Counted from the stretch's first letter, positions 9,824 to 18,715 are shown. The stretch: 39,440 nt of DNA from Candidatus Monoglobus merdigallinarum (GCA_019112945.1 DXIJ01000114.1:1-39440); one strand, 5' to 3'. Numbers and translations are program-made. The notes: generated by a model from the sequence alone, not told the origin.

Positions 9824-10540
9824 TTATATTACAAATCCGCCGTTTACGCCAAAGACCTGCCCGGTTATAAAGGCTCCGCCGCCGCCCGCAAGGAAGCAGG
9901 CAAGTCCCGCCACGTCCTCCGGCGTGCCTATCCGCATCAGCGGCGTCTCGCCGATAAGCCCGCGCCTTGTCTCCGCGTCCAGCTCCATGTTCATATCGGT
10001 ATCGATAAGCCCGGGAGCTATGGCGTTTACACGTATGCCCGAGGGGCCGAGTTCCTTGGCAAGAGCCTTGGTCAGCCCGATAAGCCCCGCCTTTGAAGCG
10101 GAATACGCCGCCTCGCACGATGCTCCCGAGACCCCCCACATAGACGAGATGTTGATGATGCAGCCGTCCTTTTTGTTTATCATATATCCGAGCGCTGCCT
10201 TTGTCACCCGGTACGCTCCGCCAAGATTTACATTGATTATTCTCTGCCACTCGCTCTCGCTGCAGTCGGTCATAAGCGATATCTTTGAGATACCGGCATT
10301 GTTCACCAGAACATCAACACCGCCGAAGCGGCTGTTTATCTGCTCAAACATTGCCCCGACCTCCTCCGGACTGCCGACGTCCGCCCGCAGCGCGGCAGCG
10401 CCTATGCGCGAAGCCAGAGACTCCGCCGCCTCTTTTGAACTGTTGTAGTTTATTATCACTCTGTATCCGCTTGCGGCAAATTTTTCGGCCATCGCCGCGC
10501 CTATCCCGCGCGAGCCTCCGGTTACCAATACAGTTTTCAT
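9824..10540 (-). CDS. Short-chain dehydrogenase/reductase (FabG-like 3-oxoacyl-ACP reductase)
   Basis: 238 aa; TGGSRGIGAAMAEKFA, NNAG, ISSMWG...YSASKAGL, IAPGLIDTDM. Confidence 0.93.
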   Translation of the reverse strand: MKTVLVTGGSRGIGAAMAEKFAASGYRVIINYNSSKEAAESLASRIGAAALRADVGSPEEVGAMFEQINSRFGGVDVLVNNAGISKISLMTDCSESEWQRIINVNLGGAYRVTKAALGYMINKKDGCIINISSMWGVSGASCEAAYSASKAGLIGLTKALAKELGPSGIRVNAIAPGLIDTDMNMELDAETRRGLIGETPLMRIGTPEDVAGLACFLAGGGGAFITGQVFGVNGGFVI

Positions 10541-10599
10541 AGCTTCTTCACCTTATCTTTACATTATAGTTTCTGACCGCTAAATCTTAATCCATAAAA

Positions 10600-11390
10600 A
10601 CACGGCTCCCCATCAGCCGAGCTGCCATTACCTGCCGAGGTTTGGATCTATCCTAAGTTTTAGGATAGCAGACAATACCATGCAAAGGTGTTATGCAAAC
10701 TGCGGCAGGCGAACGTAGTGAGCGCGGAGGTGCGCAGACACGGACGGATTTATAACTAAACGAATTATGCAATCTTTAATTTTTGCCTCTCCCTCGCCTC
10801 CGCACCTATCGCGTTCGCCTAAAGGCTCACCTGCCGAGGTTTGGGTCAGCACCTTTTACTAAGTGCTGTATGTGTAGATTTAGGCATCAAATCAGCCCGT
10901 CACGTCCTAATCCCTGCGTCAAAGCAAGCTCTGTATCGTTCTTTTCCACCTCTTAGGTGGAAATTCGCTCACGCCGCTGCCTCTCCTCTCAAACCGAAAC
11001 CCGCTGCCGCTGGGCTTTCGGTTTGTAACCCATGGTATTCCTATGGGGCTGTCTGATAAACTTTCTTAAAAACCGTTCCTCGCCTCCGCACCGCGTCAAA
11101 GCAAGCTCCGCTTGTTCGTTTCCGTGCAAAGCACGAAAAGCTCACCCGCTCCGCTGCTTTTCCTTTCAAACAAAAGTCCGCTGCGCTGGGACTTTTGCTT
11201 GGTTAAGCAGGACTTGTCTGCCGAAGTTTGGATCTATCCTAGGTTTTAGGATAGCAGACAATACCATGCAAAGGTGTTATGCAAACTGCGGCAGGCGAAC
11301 GTAGCTTGCATCAATCCCAAAGATTTCGGATTACGCATAGAATGCAGCTTTTATAAAATGCAGGCAACGCCTTGCAAGGCGTTATATATA
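10600..11390. repeat. Intergenic repeat block B (compound modular hairpin repeats)
   Basis: 10641-10718 and 11227-11304 are direct repeats differing at one of 78 positions; 11093-11197 is an inverted copy of 27181-27285; 10790-10862 is an inverted relative of 1-72; 10916-11026 has the same layout as 11093-11197 with different stems. Confidence 0.88.
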
Positions 11391-11432
11391 AAAACAGACA
11401 CGAGTCCGCCGCATTGACAGCGGAGCCGTGCC
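11391..11432 (-). terminator. Probable terminator of the lysC operon
   Basis: Minus strand GGCACGGCTCCGC-tgtcaat-GCGGCGGACTCGTGTC followed by TGTTTTT, just after the lysC stop at 11440. Confidence 0.55.
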
Positions 11433-11439
11433 CTTTTGT

Positions 11440-12645
11440 TTAAATATCGAACTTATCGTGGATCACTCTGACTGCTCTTTCGGCGTTTTCAAGTTTGATA
11501 AGCACTGACACCTTTATCTCTGAGGTCGATATCATGTGAATGTTTATGTCGTTGTCATAGAGCGCCTCAAACATTTTTGCGGCAACGCCCGGATTGTTTA
11601 CCATACCGGCGCCGACGATAGAAACCTTTGACAGATCGTCCCTGTGCGTCACCTCATCATAGTTGAGGATATTTTTAAGCTTTTTTATTACCTCAAGCGT
11701 CTTTTTCTCGTTATCTCTGGTAACGGTAAAGGCAATATCCTTTGTGCCGTGGCGGCCTACCGACTGGAGGATCATATCCACATTCACATTTTCACGCGCA
11801 AGCTCCGAAAAAACTCTGAAAGCGATACCCGGCTTGTCTTCAAGACCGACTATTGCAATTCTCGCAACGTCATTATCGCGCGTTACACCTCTTATCAACA
11901 TTTTTTCCACGTTTACTACCTCCTTAACAAGAGTGCCCGGCACTCGCTCAAAACTTGATTTAACTTCCAGTTCAACATTATATTTCTTAGCCATTTCAAC
12001 GCTTCTGTTATGCAGCACGTTTGCACCGAGGCTCGCAAGCTCCAGCATTTCATCATAAGTTATCTCATCGAGTTTTTTAGCATTCTCACAAATCCTCGGG
12101 TCTGCCGTGTACACTCCGTCAACGTCCGTATATATCTCGCACTTGTCAGCATGAAGAGCCGCAGCTATAGCGACCGCAGAAGTGTCGCTTCCGCCTCTGC
12201 CCAGGGTCGTAATGTCGTCATACTTGTCTATTCCCTGAAAACCCGCAACAACGATTATCTTACGCCTGTCGAGCTCTGAGCGCATACGCTCGGTATCTAT
12301 GTTGTTTATACGCGCATTGCCCGAGGTGGCGTTGGTGTTAAACCCTGCCTGCCAGCCGGTAAGCGATACTACCGGACAGCCAATCTTCTCGATGGCCATG
12401 GCAAGCAATGCGATAGAAATCTGCTCGCCGCTTGACAGAAGCATATCCATCTCGCGCTTTGAAGCGTCAGGGTTTATCTCGTTTGCTTTTTCGATTAAAT
12501 CATCGGTTGTGTCTCCCTGTGCCGATACCACAGCCACAACCCGGTTCCCGGCTCTGTAGGTCTCGGTTATGCGCTCCGCAACATTCATTACCTTTGCCGC
12601 ATCGGCAACCGAACTGCCTCCGAATTTTTGAACGATAAGTGCCAA
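11440..12645 (-). CDS. lysC: Aspartate kinase, probably starting at TTG
   Basis: ALIVQKFGGSSVADAAKVMNVAERI, two C-terminal ACT-like regions. The ORF track starts at 12690, but the conserved N-terminus and a GGAGGG RBS fit a TTG start at 12645. Confidence 0.93.
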   Translation of the reverse strand: MALIVQKFGGSSVADAAKVMNVAERITETYRAGNRVVAVVSAQGDTTDDLIEKANEINPDASKREMDMLLSSGEQISIALLAMAIEKIGCPVVSLTGWQAGFNTNATSGNARINNIDTERMRSELDRRKIIVVAGFQGIDKYDDITTLGRGGSDTSAVAIAAALHADKCEIYTDVDGVYTADPRICENAKKLDEITYDEMLELASLGANVLHNRSVEMAKKYNVELEVKSSFERVPGTLVKEVVNVEKMLIRGVTRDNDVARIAIVGLEDKPGIAFRVFSELARENVNVDMILQSVGRHGTKDIAFTVTRDNEKKTLEVIKKLKNILNYDEVTHRDDLSKVSIVGAGMVNNPGVAAKMFEALYDNDINIHMISTSEIKVSVLIKLENAERAVRVIHDKFDI

Positions 12646-12692
12646 AAAAATCCCTCCTGTTATTTTGCTCCGCAGCCCTAAAGGCTGCAATA

Positions 12693-13601
12693 TCAGTTAT
12701 TTTCAATTATGCTTGCTCCGATATTGTCGGGGCTTAAAATGTGAAGTTTCCAATCTTTCATTTTATCCAAAAGCACACGGCTTATACTGCACCCGAAAGC
12801 CCGGTTGTCCGCTTCGATTATCGCTATGATAGTAGGCCCCGCACCGCTGAGGTATACGCCCAGGGCTCCGTTGTCATAGCACAGCCTGAACAGACTGTCC
12901 ATATTAGGTATCAGCCGCCGCCTGTAGTTCTGGTGCAGCTTGTCGCCGACCGCCGTTCTGATGTTCTCATACTTGCCGGATATAAGGCTTGCTGTGAGCA
13001 GCGCGCTGTGCCCGGTGTTATACACCGCGTCTCCGTGTGGAACCGATTTCGGCAGCACCCCCCGCGACTTTTTTGTCTGAAGATAAAAATCCGGTACAAG
13101 CGCCGCAAAACGCAGCGCCTTGTCATCAAGCTCGGTCTTTACATACCGTATAGCGTTTTTTGTCATAACATTGACAGTAAAACCGCCGAGCAGCGCCGGG
13201 GTAACATTGTCGGGGTGACCCTCTATATCAGCGGCAAGTTTTAAAAGCTCATCCATCGAAAGTTCGTCTCCGCACAGCCTGTTTGCCGCAACTATCCCTC
13301 CGACTATCCCTGCGCTGCTGCTGCCCAGCCCGCGCGTGACCATGATGTTGTTTTTAAGGGTCAGTTTCAGACCCCGGGGCTTATACCCGGTAATATCGAA
13401 AACACGCTTCATTGACCTGTATACCAGGTTGTTCTCGTTTTCGGGCAGGAAACTTTTGGAACTGTCGGTTATTTTTATTGTGAGGCCGGCGCCGCCGGTC
13501 TCCTCAGCTGTTACATAGTTATAGAGCCCCAAGGCTATACCCATGCTGTCAAAACCCGGACCTATGTTTGCCGACGTTGCCGGAACTCTGACTTTGACCA
13601 T
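12693..13601 (-). CDS. thrB: Homoserine kinase (GHMP family)
   Basis: 302 aa; VRVPATSANIGPGFDSMGIAL, VTRGLGSSSAGIVGG, YLSGAGPTIIAI. Confidence 0.96.
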   Translation of the reverse strand: MVKVRVPATSANIGPGFDSMGIALGLYNYVTAEETGGAGLTIKITDSSKSFLPENENNLVYRSMKRVFDITGYKPRGLKLTLKNNIMVTRGLGSSSAGIVGGIVAANRLCGDELSMDELLKLAADIEGHPDNVTPALLGGFTVNVMTKNAIRYVKTELDDKALRFAALVPDFYLQTKKSRGVLPKSVPHGDAVYNTGHSALLTASLISGKYENIRTAVGDKLHQNYRRRLIPNMDSLFRLCYDNGALGVYLSGAGPTIIAIIEADNRAFGCSISRVLLDKMKDWKLHILSPDNIGASIIENN

Positions 13602-13603
13602 GT

Positions 13604-14821
13604 TTATTCAGCCACCAATCTAATCTTATTTAAAAGCTCGTACTTCGCAAGCGGACCGTCTAAAAGCGCTTCAAAATCATACTCCGTCATACTGGGAGAT
13701 ACCACTGCGAACTCGTCCGCATACTCGGCGCCGTCCAGGGTTATAACGTCAAAGCCGTCTCCCGAGAACGGCTCTTCGCCGTTCCTTTTAAACCTTGCGT
13801 AAAATCTGCCGGGCAGGGTCTTGGAATCGAGAAGATACCCATCCTCTCCCTCGCTCCAGCCCAGACGTATATGTTTCTGCTTATGCTTTACGGTATCGAT
13901 TATATCCGACAGCACTGCGCTTGCCGTCGGCAGCGCACCTGCTCCGCGTCCGTAGAACATGACGTCTCCCAGACCCTCGCCGCGCACCATGATACCGTTA
14001 AAGACATCGTCAATGCCGGCAAGCGGGTGCGACGACTTCAGGATAGCCGGGCAAACCATGGCATACACACCGTTTTCGGCTCTGGAAGTCATACCGAGAA
14101 GCTTTATCACAGAATCGAATTTAGCGGCATACGCCACGTCTTCCAGTGTAATGCCCGATATTCCCTCGCATGGGATCTCGTCGCTGTTTACATACTTTCC
14201 GAACGCCAAAGACGCCAATATTGCCGTCTTTCGGCAGGTGTCAAAGCCCTCAACGTCCGCAGTCGGATCCTTTTCGGCATAGCCGTTTTCCTGAGCGCCC
14301 TTTAGCGCCTCCTCAAACGAGGCGCCGTTCTTTATCATCTGGGTCAGGATATAGTTGGTTGTACCGTTCAGTATGCCGTAAATATCGGTAAGTTCATTCG
14401 CCGCAAGGCTCGTATAAAGAGGCCTGATAATCGGTATTCCTCCGCCGACGCTGGCCTCAAACAGATAGTTTACATTGTTCTCCTCGGCAAGCCTGAGCAG
14501 CTCGGTGCCGTGCTTTGCCACAAGCTCCTTGTTTGAGGTAACCACGCTCTTGCCCGCCTGAAGCAGTCTTTTGGTAAAGTCGTACGCCGGGTTGGTACCG
14601 CCCATGACTTCCGCCACGACCCCTATCTCGGGGTCATTTAAAATATCCTCAAAGTCCTTGGTGAAGCACTTGTAAATGCTGTCCGGAAAATCCCGCAGAT
14701 CAAGAATTTTTGCAACAGTTATCTCTTCGCCGCTGCGGCGTTTTATCGATTCGGCATTCGTTGCTATCAGCTCGCCTACGCCGCCGCCGACAACGCCGAA
14801 GCCCATTATTCCTATTTTCAT
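13604..14821 (-). CDS. hom: Homoserine dehydrogenase with C-terminal ACT-like domain
   Basis: 405 aa; GIMGFGVVGGGVGELI, VVTSNKELVAKHG, GILNGTTNYILTQM, DVEGFDTCRKTAILASLAFG. Confidence 0.97.
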   Translation of the reverse strand: MKIGIMGFGVVGGGVGELIATNAESIKRRSGEEITVAKILDLRDFPDSIYKCFTKDFEDILNDPEIGVVAEVMGGTNPAYDFTKRLLQAGKSVVTSNKELVAKHGTELLRLAEENNVNYLFEASVGGGIPIIRPLYTSLAANELTDIYGILNGTTNYILTQMIKNGASFEEALKGAQENGYAEKDPTADVEGFDTCRKTAILASLAFGKYVNSDEIPCEGISGITLEDVAYAAKFDSVIKLLGMTSRAENGVYAMVCPAILKSSHPLAGIDDVFNGIMVRGEGLGDVMFYGRGAGALPTASAVLSDIIDTVKHKQKHIRLGWSEGEDGYLLDSKTLPGRFYARFKRNGEEPFSGDGFDVITLDGAEYADEFAVVSPSMTEYDFEALLDGPLAKYELLNKIRLVAE

Positions 14822-14844
14822 TTGCTGTCCCCTCCGCTTTGTGT

Positions 14845-16197
14845 TTAGTTGTCAAATTTGTTTATTACTATCCCGGTGATGAGCTTTGGCCAGAAAAATG
14901 TTGACTTCTGCGGCATTTTCTCGTTTGCCAGAGAGATGTCCTTTATTTCGGAGATCTTTGTGGCGTTAATTAAAAATGCACACTGAAATTCTCCGCTCCT
15001 GACCGCCTCGACCGCCTCGGACGCACTCCTTGTATAAACAAGGTTCTGCTGCTCGGCAAGGCTCTTGTCGTCAATGCCGAAATACCTTTCAAGCACCAGC
15101 TTATGGAGAATAGTTACGTCAAGGTGCTTATAGGCGTCGCTCTTTCCCGAGATCATGTCGTCTATGATATGAACATCTTTAAGCCTCAGCAGATAGTAAT
15201 AATTATCGCCGGTATAGAATGCAAACTGCTTCTCGTCAACCGTGTTTCGCAGCTTTGTCATAATGATATCGGCATAATCGCCCTCGGTAAAATATATCTT
15301 GGACGCACTGAAATCCTCAGTCAGCATGCTTACCGTCATCTGCTCCGAAAAGTTTTTAACGTTTCTAATCATCCGGTGGGTCGGGAAGATAAACAGACCG
15401 CTGTCGTCCATTGACACAAGCATCATCATGGTATAGTCATACGGCTGCGTTCCAACCTCGGTACCGTCCTGCTCGTGCCGGATGTTTCTGTAATTCAGCG
15501 CCGTCTCGTACCTGTGATGACCGTCCGCTATGAACAGCTGCTTATTTTCAAACTTTTTGGAAATAACACCGATTATCGCCGGATCCTTGATTATCCAGAT
15601 GTTTTGTATCACATTATCGTCAGTGGTAAATGTTATGTCCGGTGCGCCGTCGGAGCACTCCGAGATAATATCCGCTATTGCCTGGTCAGGATCCATATAC
15701 AGCGAATATATCTGGCTCATGTTAGTCCCGGTCGCGGTCATAAGTCCCATCCTGTCGCGCTTAGCCTTTTTAAGCGTCTCCTCATGCGGCATTATGATCT
15801 TCTTGGAAAACTCCTCAAGTTCCACCAGCGAAATTATTCCCTTTAAGGAATGTGTCGGAGATTCCTCGTCTCCAAGCTGAAACACCTGCTCGTAGATATA
15901 AAACGCAGGTTCATCCTCAAAAACCAGTACCTGTTCGTCGATCCACTTATTGAGGTGCGCCGCGCTTCTTGTGTACTTATTGTTGTTCTCGTCATCGCTT
16001 TCAAATTCCATCCCGTAATCCAGCCGTATAATGTTGTACTCGTCCTTGTTGTAGAGTTCCTGCTGTTCCTCCGGCGTGATTATATCATACGGCGGAGCCG
16101 TGACCATGTTCAAGTCCTTAAATTTATCTGTATTATATCTTAAACCTTTAAAAGGTATTACTTTTGCCATTTTTATTACCGTCCTTTCGGTATTCAA
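14845..16197 (-). CDS. DUF1015 family protein
   Basis: 450 aa (likely start a few codons inside, MAKVIPFKGLRYN); APPYDIITPEEQQ and LFIADGHHRYETALNYR are DUF1015 hallmarks. Confidence 0.92.
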   Translation of the reverse strand: MNTERTVIKMAKVIPFKGLRYNTDKFKDLNMVTAPPYDIITPEEQQELYNKDEYNIIRLDYGMEFESDDENNNKYTRSAAHLNKWIDEQVLVFEDEPAFYIYEQVFQLGDEESPTHSLKGIISLVELEEFSKKIIMPHEETLKKAKRDRMGLMTATGTNMSQIYSLYMDPDQAIADIISECSDGAPDITFTTDDNVIQNIWIIKDPAIIGVISKKFENKQLFIADGHHRYETALNYRNIRHEQDGTEVGTQPYDYTMMMLVSMDDSGLFIFPTHRMIRNVKNFSEQMTVSMLTEDFSASKIYFTEGDYADIIMTKLRNTVDEKQFAFYTGDNYYYLLRLKDVHIIDDMISGKSDAYKHLDVTILHKLVLERYFGIDDKSLAEQQNLVYTRSASEAVEAVRSGEFQCAFLINATKISEIKDISLANEKMPQKSTFFWPKLITGIVINKFDN

Positions 16198-16407
16198 ATT
16201 TATGCACGCTATTTTGCGTACAATATGGACACTTTACCATTATGGTATCATTTTCAATAATACAACATATTACGGGCATAGTCAAGGAATATTTGAGAGA
16301 TTGGTGTAAATATTTTACCAAAAAATTTCTGAATTTTTAGATTTAATCTACAAATACTATTGTTGTAATAATAAAACAAATCAATACTTAACCGAAAGGA
16401 GTTTATC

Positions 16408-16524
16408 ATGGGAAAGTTCAGTACAGGAATGCTTTTGGGCGCTGTGTTCGGCGCAGGTCTTGTTATGCTTGACAAGAAGAATATGAAAAAAGCAAAAAAA
16501 ATGCTGCACAATATGCATATGTAG
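16408..16524 (+). CDS. 38-aa small membrane-like protein
   Basis: ATG preceded by GAAAGGAG; MGKFSTGMLLGAVFGAGLVMLDKKNMKKAKKMLHNMHM, one hydrophobic Gly-rich helix then a Lys-rich tail. Below the ORF track cutoff. Confidence 0.6.
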   Translation: MGKFSTGMLLGAVFGAGLVMLDKKNMKKAKKMLHNMHM

Positions 16525-16536
16525 CAAAAATATTGC

Positions 16537-16576
16537 GGGGCTGCCGAAAGTTTTTGACTCTGCTTTCGGCAGCCCC
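16537..16576. terminator. Hairpin between the convergent small ORF and dtd
   Basis: Perfect 14-bp stem GGGGCTGCCGAAAG / CTTTCGGCAGCCCC; on the minus strand it is followed by GCAATATTTTTGC. Confidence 0.6.
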
Positions 16577-16612
16577 GGCGAACGCGGACTTTGGATCGAG
16601 AATACATAGCCG

Positions 16613-17062
16613 TCAAAGCCCGTTTCCGTCCTCTAAAATAATCGTAAAGGGACCGTCGTTCACCAGACGGACTTTCATATCTGCTCCGAAAATACCATGC
16701 TGTACGCTTCCCAGCCTGAGCGCAGCTTTTTTGAGAAAGTACTCGTACAGCTCCTCGGCACGGCGCGGCTCTGCCGCTCCGCTAAAACCCGGCCTGTTGC
16801 CCCTGCGGCAGTCCGCACACAGCGTGAACTGCGATACGACCAGCAGTCCGCCGCCTATATCTGTAAGCGACAGGTTAGTTTTGCCGTTTTCGTCAGCAAA
16901 CAGCCGCAGCTTTGCTATCTTGTCCACTGCTTTATCGGCCTTTTCTTCGGTGTCCCCGTTTGAGATACCAAGCAAGACCAGGCAGCCCCGCGATATTTGA
17001 CCTACAGTCTTGCCGCCTGTCTCAACAGCCGCCTCACTCACTCTTTGTATCAAAAGCTTCAT
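16613..17062 (-). CDS. dtd: D-aminoacyl-tRNA deacylase
   Basis: 149 aa; MKLLIQRVSEAAV, LLVVSQFTLCAD, VRLVNDGPFTIIL. Confidence 0.96.
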   Translation of the reverse strand: MKLLIQRVSEAAVETGGKTVGQISRGCLVLLGISNGDTEEKADKAVDKIAKLRLFADENGKTNLSLTDIGGGLLVVSQFTLCADCRRGNRPGFSGAAEPRRAEELYEYFLKKAALRLGSVQHGIFGADMKVRLVNDGPFTIILEDGNGL

Positions 17063-17080
17063 AAATACCGCGTCCTCTCT

Positions 17081-17413
17081 CTAATCATAAAAAACGCACA
17101 GCCAGTTGCACTCAGTCGTGCTTACGACCCTGTGCCGCCTGTGTTTTTCTATCAGTATGCAGTCGCCCGGCCTGAGCGTGACAATATTCTGTTCTCCGCC
17201 GCAAAGCTCAAGCTCCGCCGTGCCTGTAAGCAGGCATACAAATTCGTTCTCGTCCTGGTCATACCAGCCGCTTGTGTGGCCGTCTGACACTATCTTTTCT
17301 ATCCTGACGCTTGCGCTCTCGGCCAATATTTCCACAAGCTCTTTTTCCGGCCTGAAGTTCGGTCTTATAAATATATTTTCTAACATTTCTTCACCCCGCT
17401 CCGTATGGCTCAT
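17081..17413 (-). CDS. Small cupin-domain protein
   Basis: 110 aa; SGWYDQDENEFVCLLTGTAELELCGGE...LRPGDCILIEKHRRHRVVST. Confidence 0.85.
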   Translation of the reverse strand: MSHTERGEEMLENIFIRPNFRPEKELVEILAESASVRIEKIVSDGHTSGWYDQDENEFVCLLTGTAELELCGGEQNIVTLRPGDCILIEKHRRHRVVSTTECNWLCVFYD

Positions 17414-17646
17414 GCACCCTCAACCCCTTTGCAGGCGGAACCGTTTTGGACGGCGCGCTTGGCAGATGGGCCGCGAGCTCCGGAATATTCCGCCTCCGCG
17501 CACTGAACAACGCGGACTTCATTACTGAAAAAGTCCTGCATACGCTCCTCCCGGCCGCCGGTAATATTTTTATATAACCGCCGCATACCGCAACGATAGA
17601 ATCTGCCGGTAAAAATAAATTCATACATTACCTCACGCCGTGACGG

Positions 17647-17988
17647 CTAAAAATTGCTGCCGTTCCAGCCCCAGTCAGATATCGGGTGATAAGTTATATA
17701 AACTGACTTTGCCGGGATAGCCAGCTCCTGCTCAAAGATTTCGCATATCTGTGCGGTTAGCTTGCTGTAAGCAGAGGAGGGGGCGTTTCCGAACAGGCTT
17801 ACTGAAACGTACGCTCCCTTTTCGAGCTTCTCTCCGGCCATCCACAGATCATAGCCGTCCTCAATACCGACCATCAGAAAATTTTCAGACTTATTAAGCG
17901 TGCTTACCGCCTTTCCCAGAGCTGTTTTAACAGCCTCTTTCTGCTCAGGCGTAATCCGATTTGCAATTTTGGATTCGATAAAAGGCAT
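17647..17988 (-). CDS. MIF-like tautomerase (macrophage migration inhibitory factor family)
   Basis: 113 aa from an ATG at 17988 with GGAGGG RBS; MPFIESKIANRITPEQK (N-terminal Pro after Met), KSENFLMVGIED, ISDWGWNGSNF C-terminus. Confidence 0.85.
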   Translation of the reverse strand: MPFIESKIANRITPEQKEAVKTALGKAVSTLNKSENFLMVGIEDGYDLWMAGEKLEKGAYVSVSLFGNAPSSAYSKLTAQICEIFEQELAIPAKSVYITYHPISDWGWNGSNF

Positions 17989-18061
17989 AGCAAATCCCTC
18001 CTTATAAGTTATAATATTCATCTTTTGCCATGATACCATACTTTTTGATTTTTATCAAGCA

Positions 18062-18250
18062 TTATAATATTTTTCCTGCGAACAATGTTACGGCGCTGCC
18101 GCCCTTTACGATCTGCGCCTCCGGAGCCTTTCCGTTTGTAATAACGGTATCTATCCCCTGCGCGGCGGCAAGCGCGGCAGCCCGGAGCTTCGTTTTCATG
18201 CCGCCGGTTCCGCGTCCGGAGCCTGCACCGACAAAAGAAAACATCTGCAC
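18062..18250 (-). pseudogene. C-terminal remnant of a glutamate 5-kinase (ProB-like) gene
   Basis: GAGSGRGTGGMKTKLRAAALAAAQGIDTVITNGKAPEAQIVKGGSAVTLFAGKIL resembles the ProB C-terminal GTGGM-TK...A-G--VVI-NG...GT-F region; the N-terminal kinase core is missing. Confidence 0.75.
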
Positions 18251-18255
18251 CGCTA

Positions 18256-18288
18256 ATAAAAAAGAACGGAATCCGTGAGGATCCCGTC
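18256..18288 (-). terminator. Intrinsic terminator of the rplM-rpsI operon
   Basis: Minus strand ACGGGATCC-tcac-GGATTCCGTTC followed by TTTTTTA, immediately after the rpsI stop. Confidence 0.75.
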
Positions 18289-18300
18289 TTGATATTAAAA

Positions 18301-18702
18301 TTATCTCTTTGAGAACTGAGGTGCGCGGCGTGCAGCCTTGAGTCCGTACTTCTTTCTCTCTTTCATTCTCGGGTCACGAGTGAGGAAGCCCTCAGCCTTA
18401 AGTATGGGTCTGAATTCCTCGTCAACCTCAAGAAGCGCTCTTGAGATACCGTGGCGAATCGCACCCGCCTGGCCTGTGAAGCCGCCGCCCTTGACGTTGA
18501 CCAGAACATCAAACTTGCCGAGAGTCTTGGTTGCGTTAAGGGGCTGACGTACAACGACCTTTAAGGTCTCAAGACCAAAGTAATCGTCAATATCTCTCTT
18601 GTTTATAGTAATTTTGCCTGTGCCGGGAACCAGTCTTACCCTTGCAACAGAGCTCTTTCTTCTGCCTGTTCCGTAATACTGTACTTTATCTGCCATAATC
18701 AC
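18301..18702 (-). CDS. rpsI: 30S ribosomal protein S9 (uS9)
   Basis: 133 aa; [36 protein letters not shown]-terminal [16 protein letters not shown]. Confidence 0.99.
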   Translation of the reverse strand: MIMADKVQYYGTGRRKSSVARVRLVPGTGKITINKRDIDDYFGLETLKVVVRQPLNATKTLGKFDVLVNVKGGGFTGQAGAIRHGISRALLEVDEEFRPILKAEGFLTRDPRMKERKKYGLKAARRAPQFSKR

Positions 18703-18715
18703 TTGTCCCCCTTAA

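Noticed and set aside
10600-11400. Repeat block B considered as a CRISPR array or IS element
   Set aside because: Units are not regularly spaced with unique spacers, and no transposase or cas gene is present.
16235-16247. TACCAT-T-ATGGTA palindrome between the DUF1015 gene and the small ORF
   Set aside because: Short, single, AT-rich context and no clear promoter alignment; insufficient to call an operator.
17391-17628. Two overlapping minus-strand ORFs between the cupin and MIF genes (17391-17624, 17410-17628)
   Set aside because: Mutually overlapping frames, no recognised motif; one may be real or a decayed gene, but evidence is insufficient.
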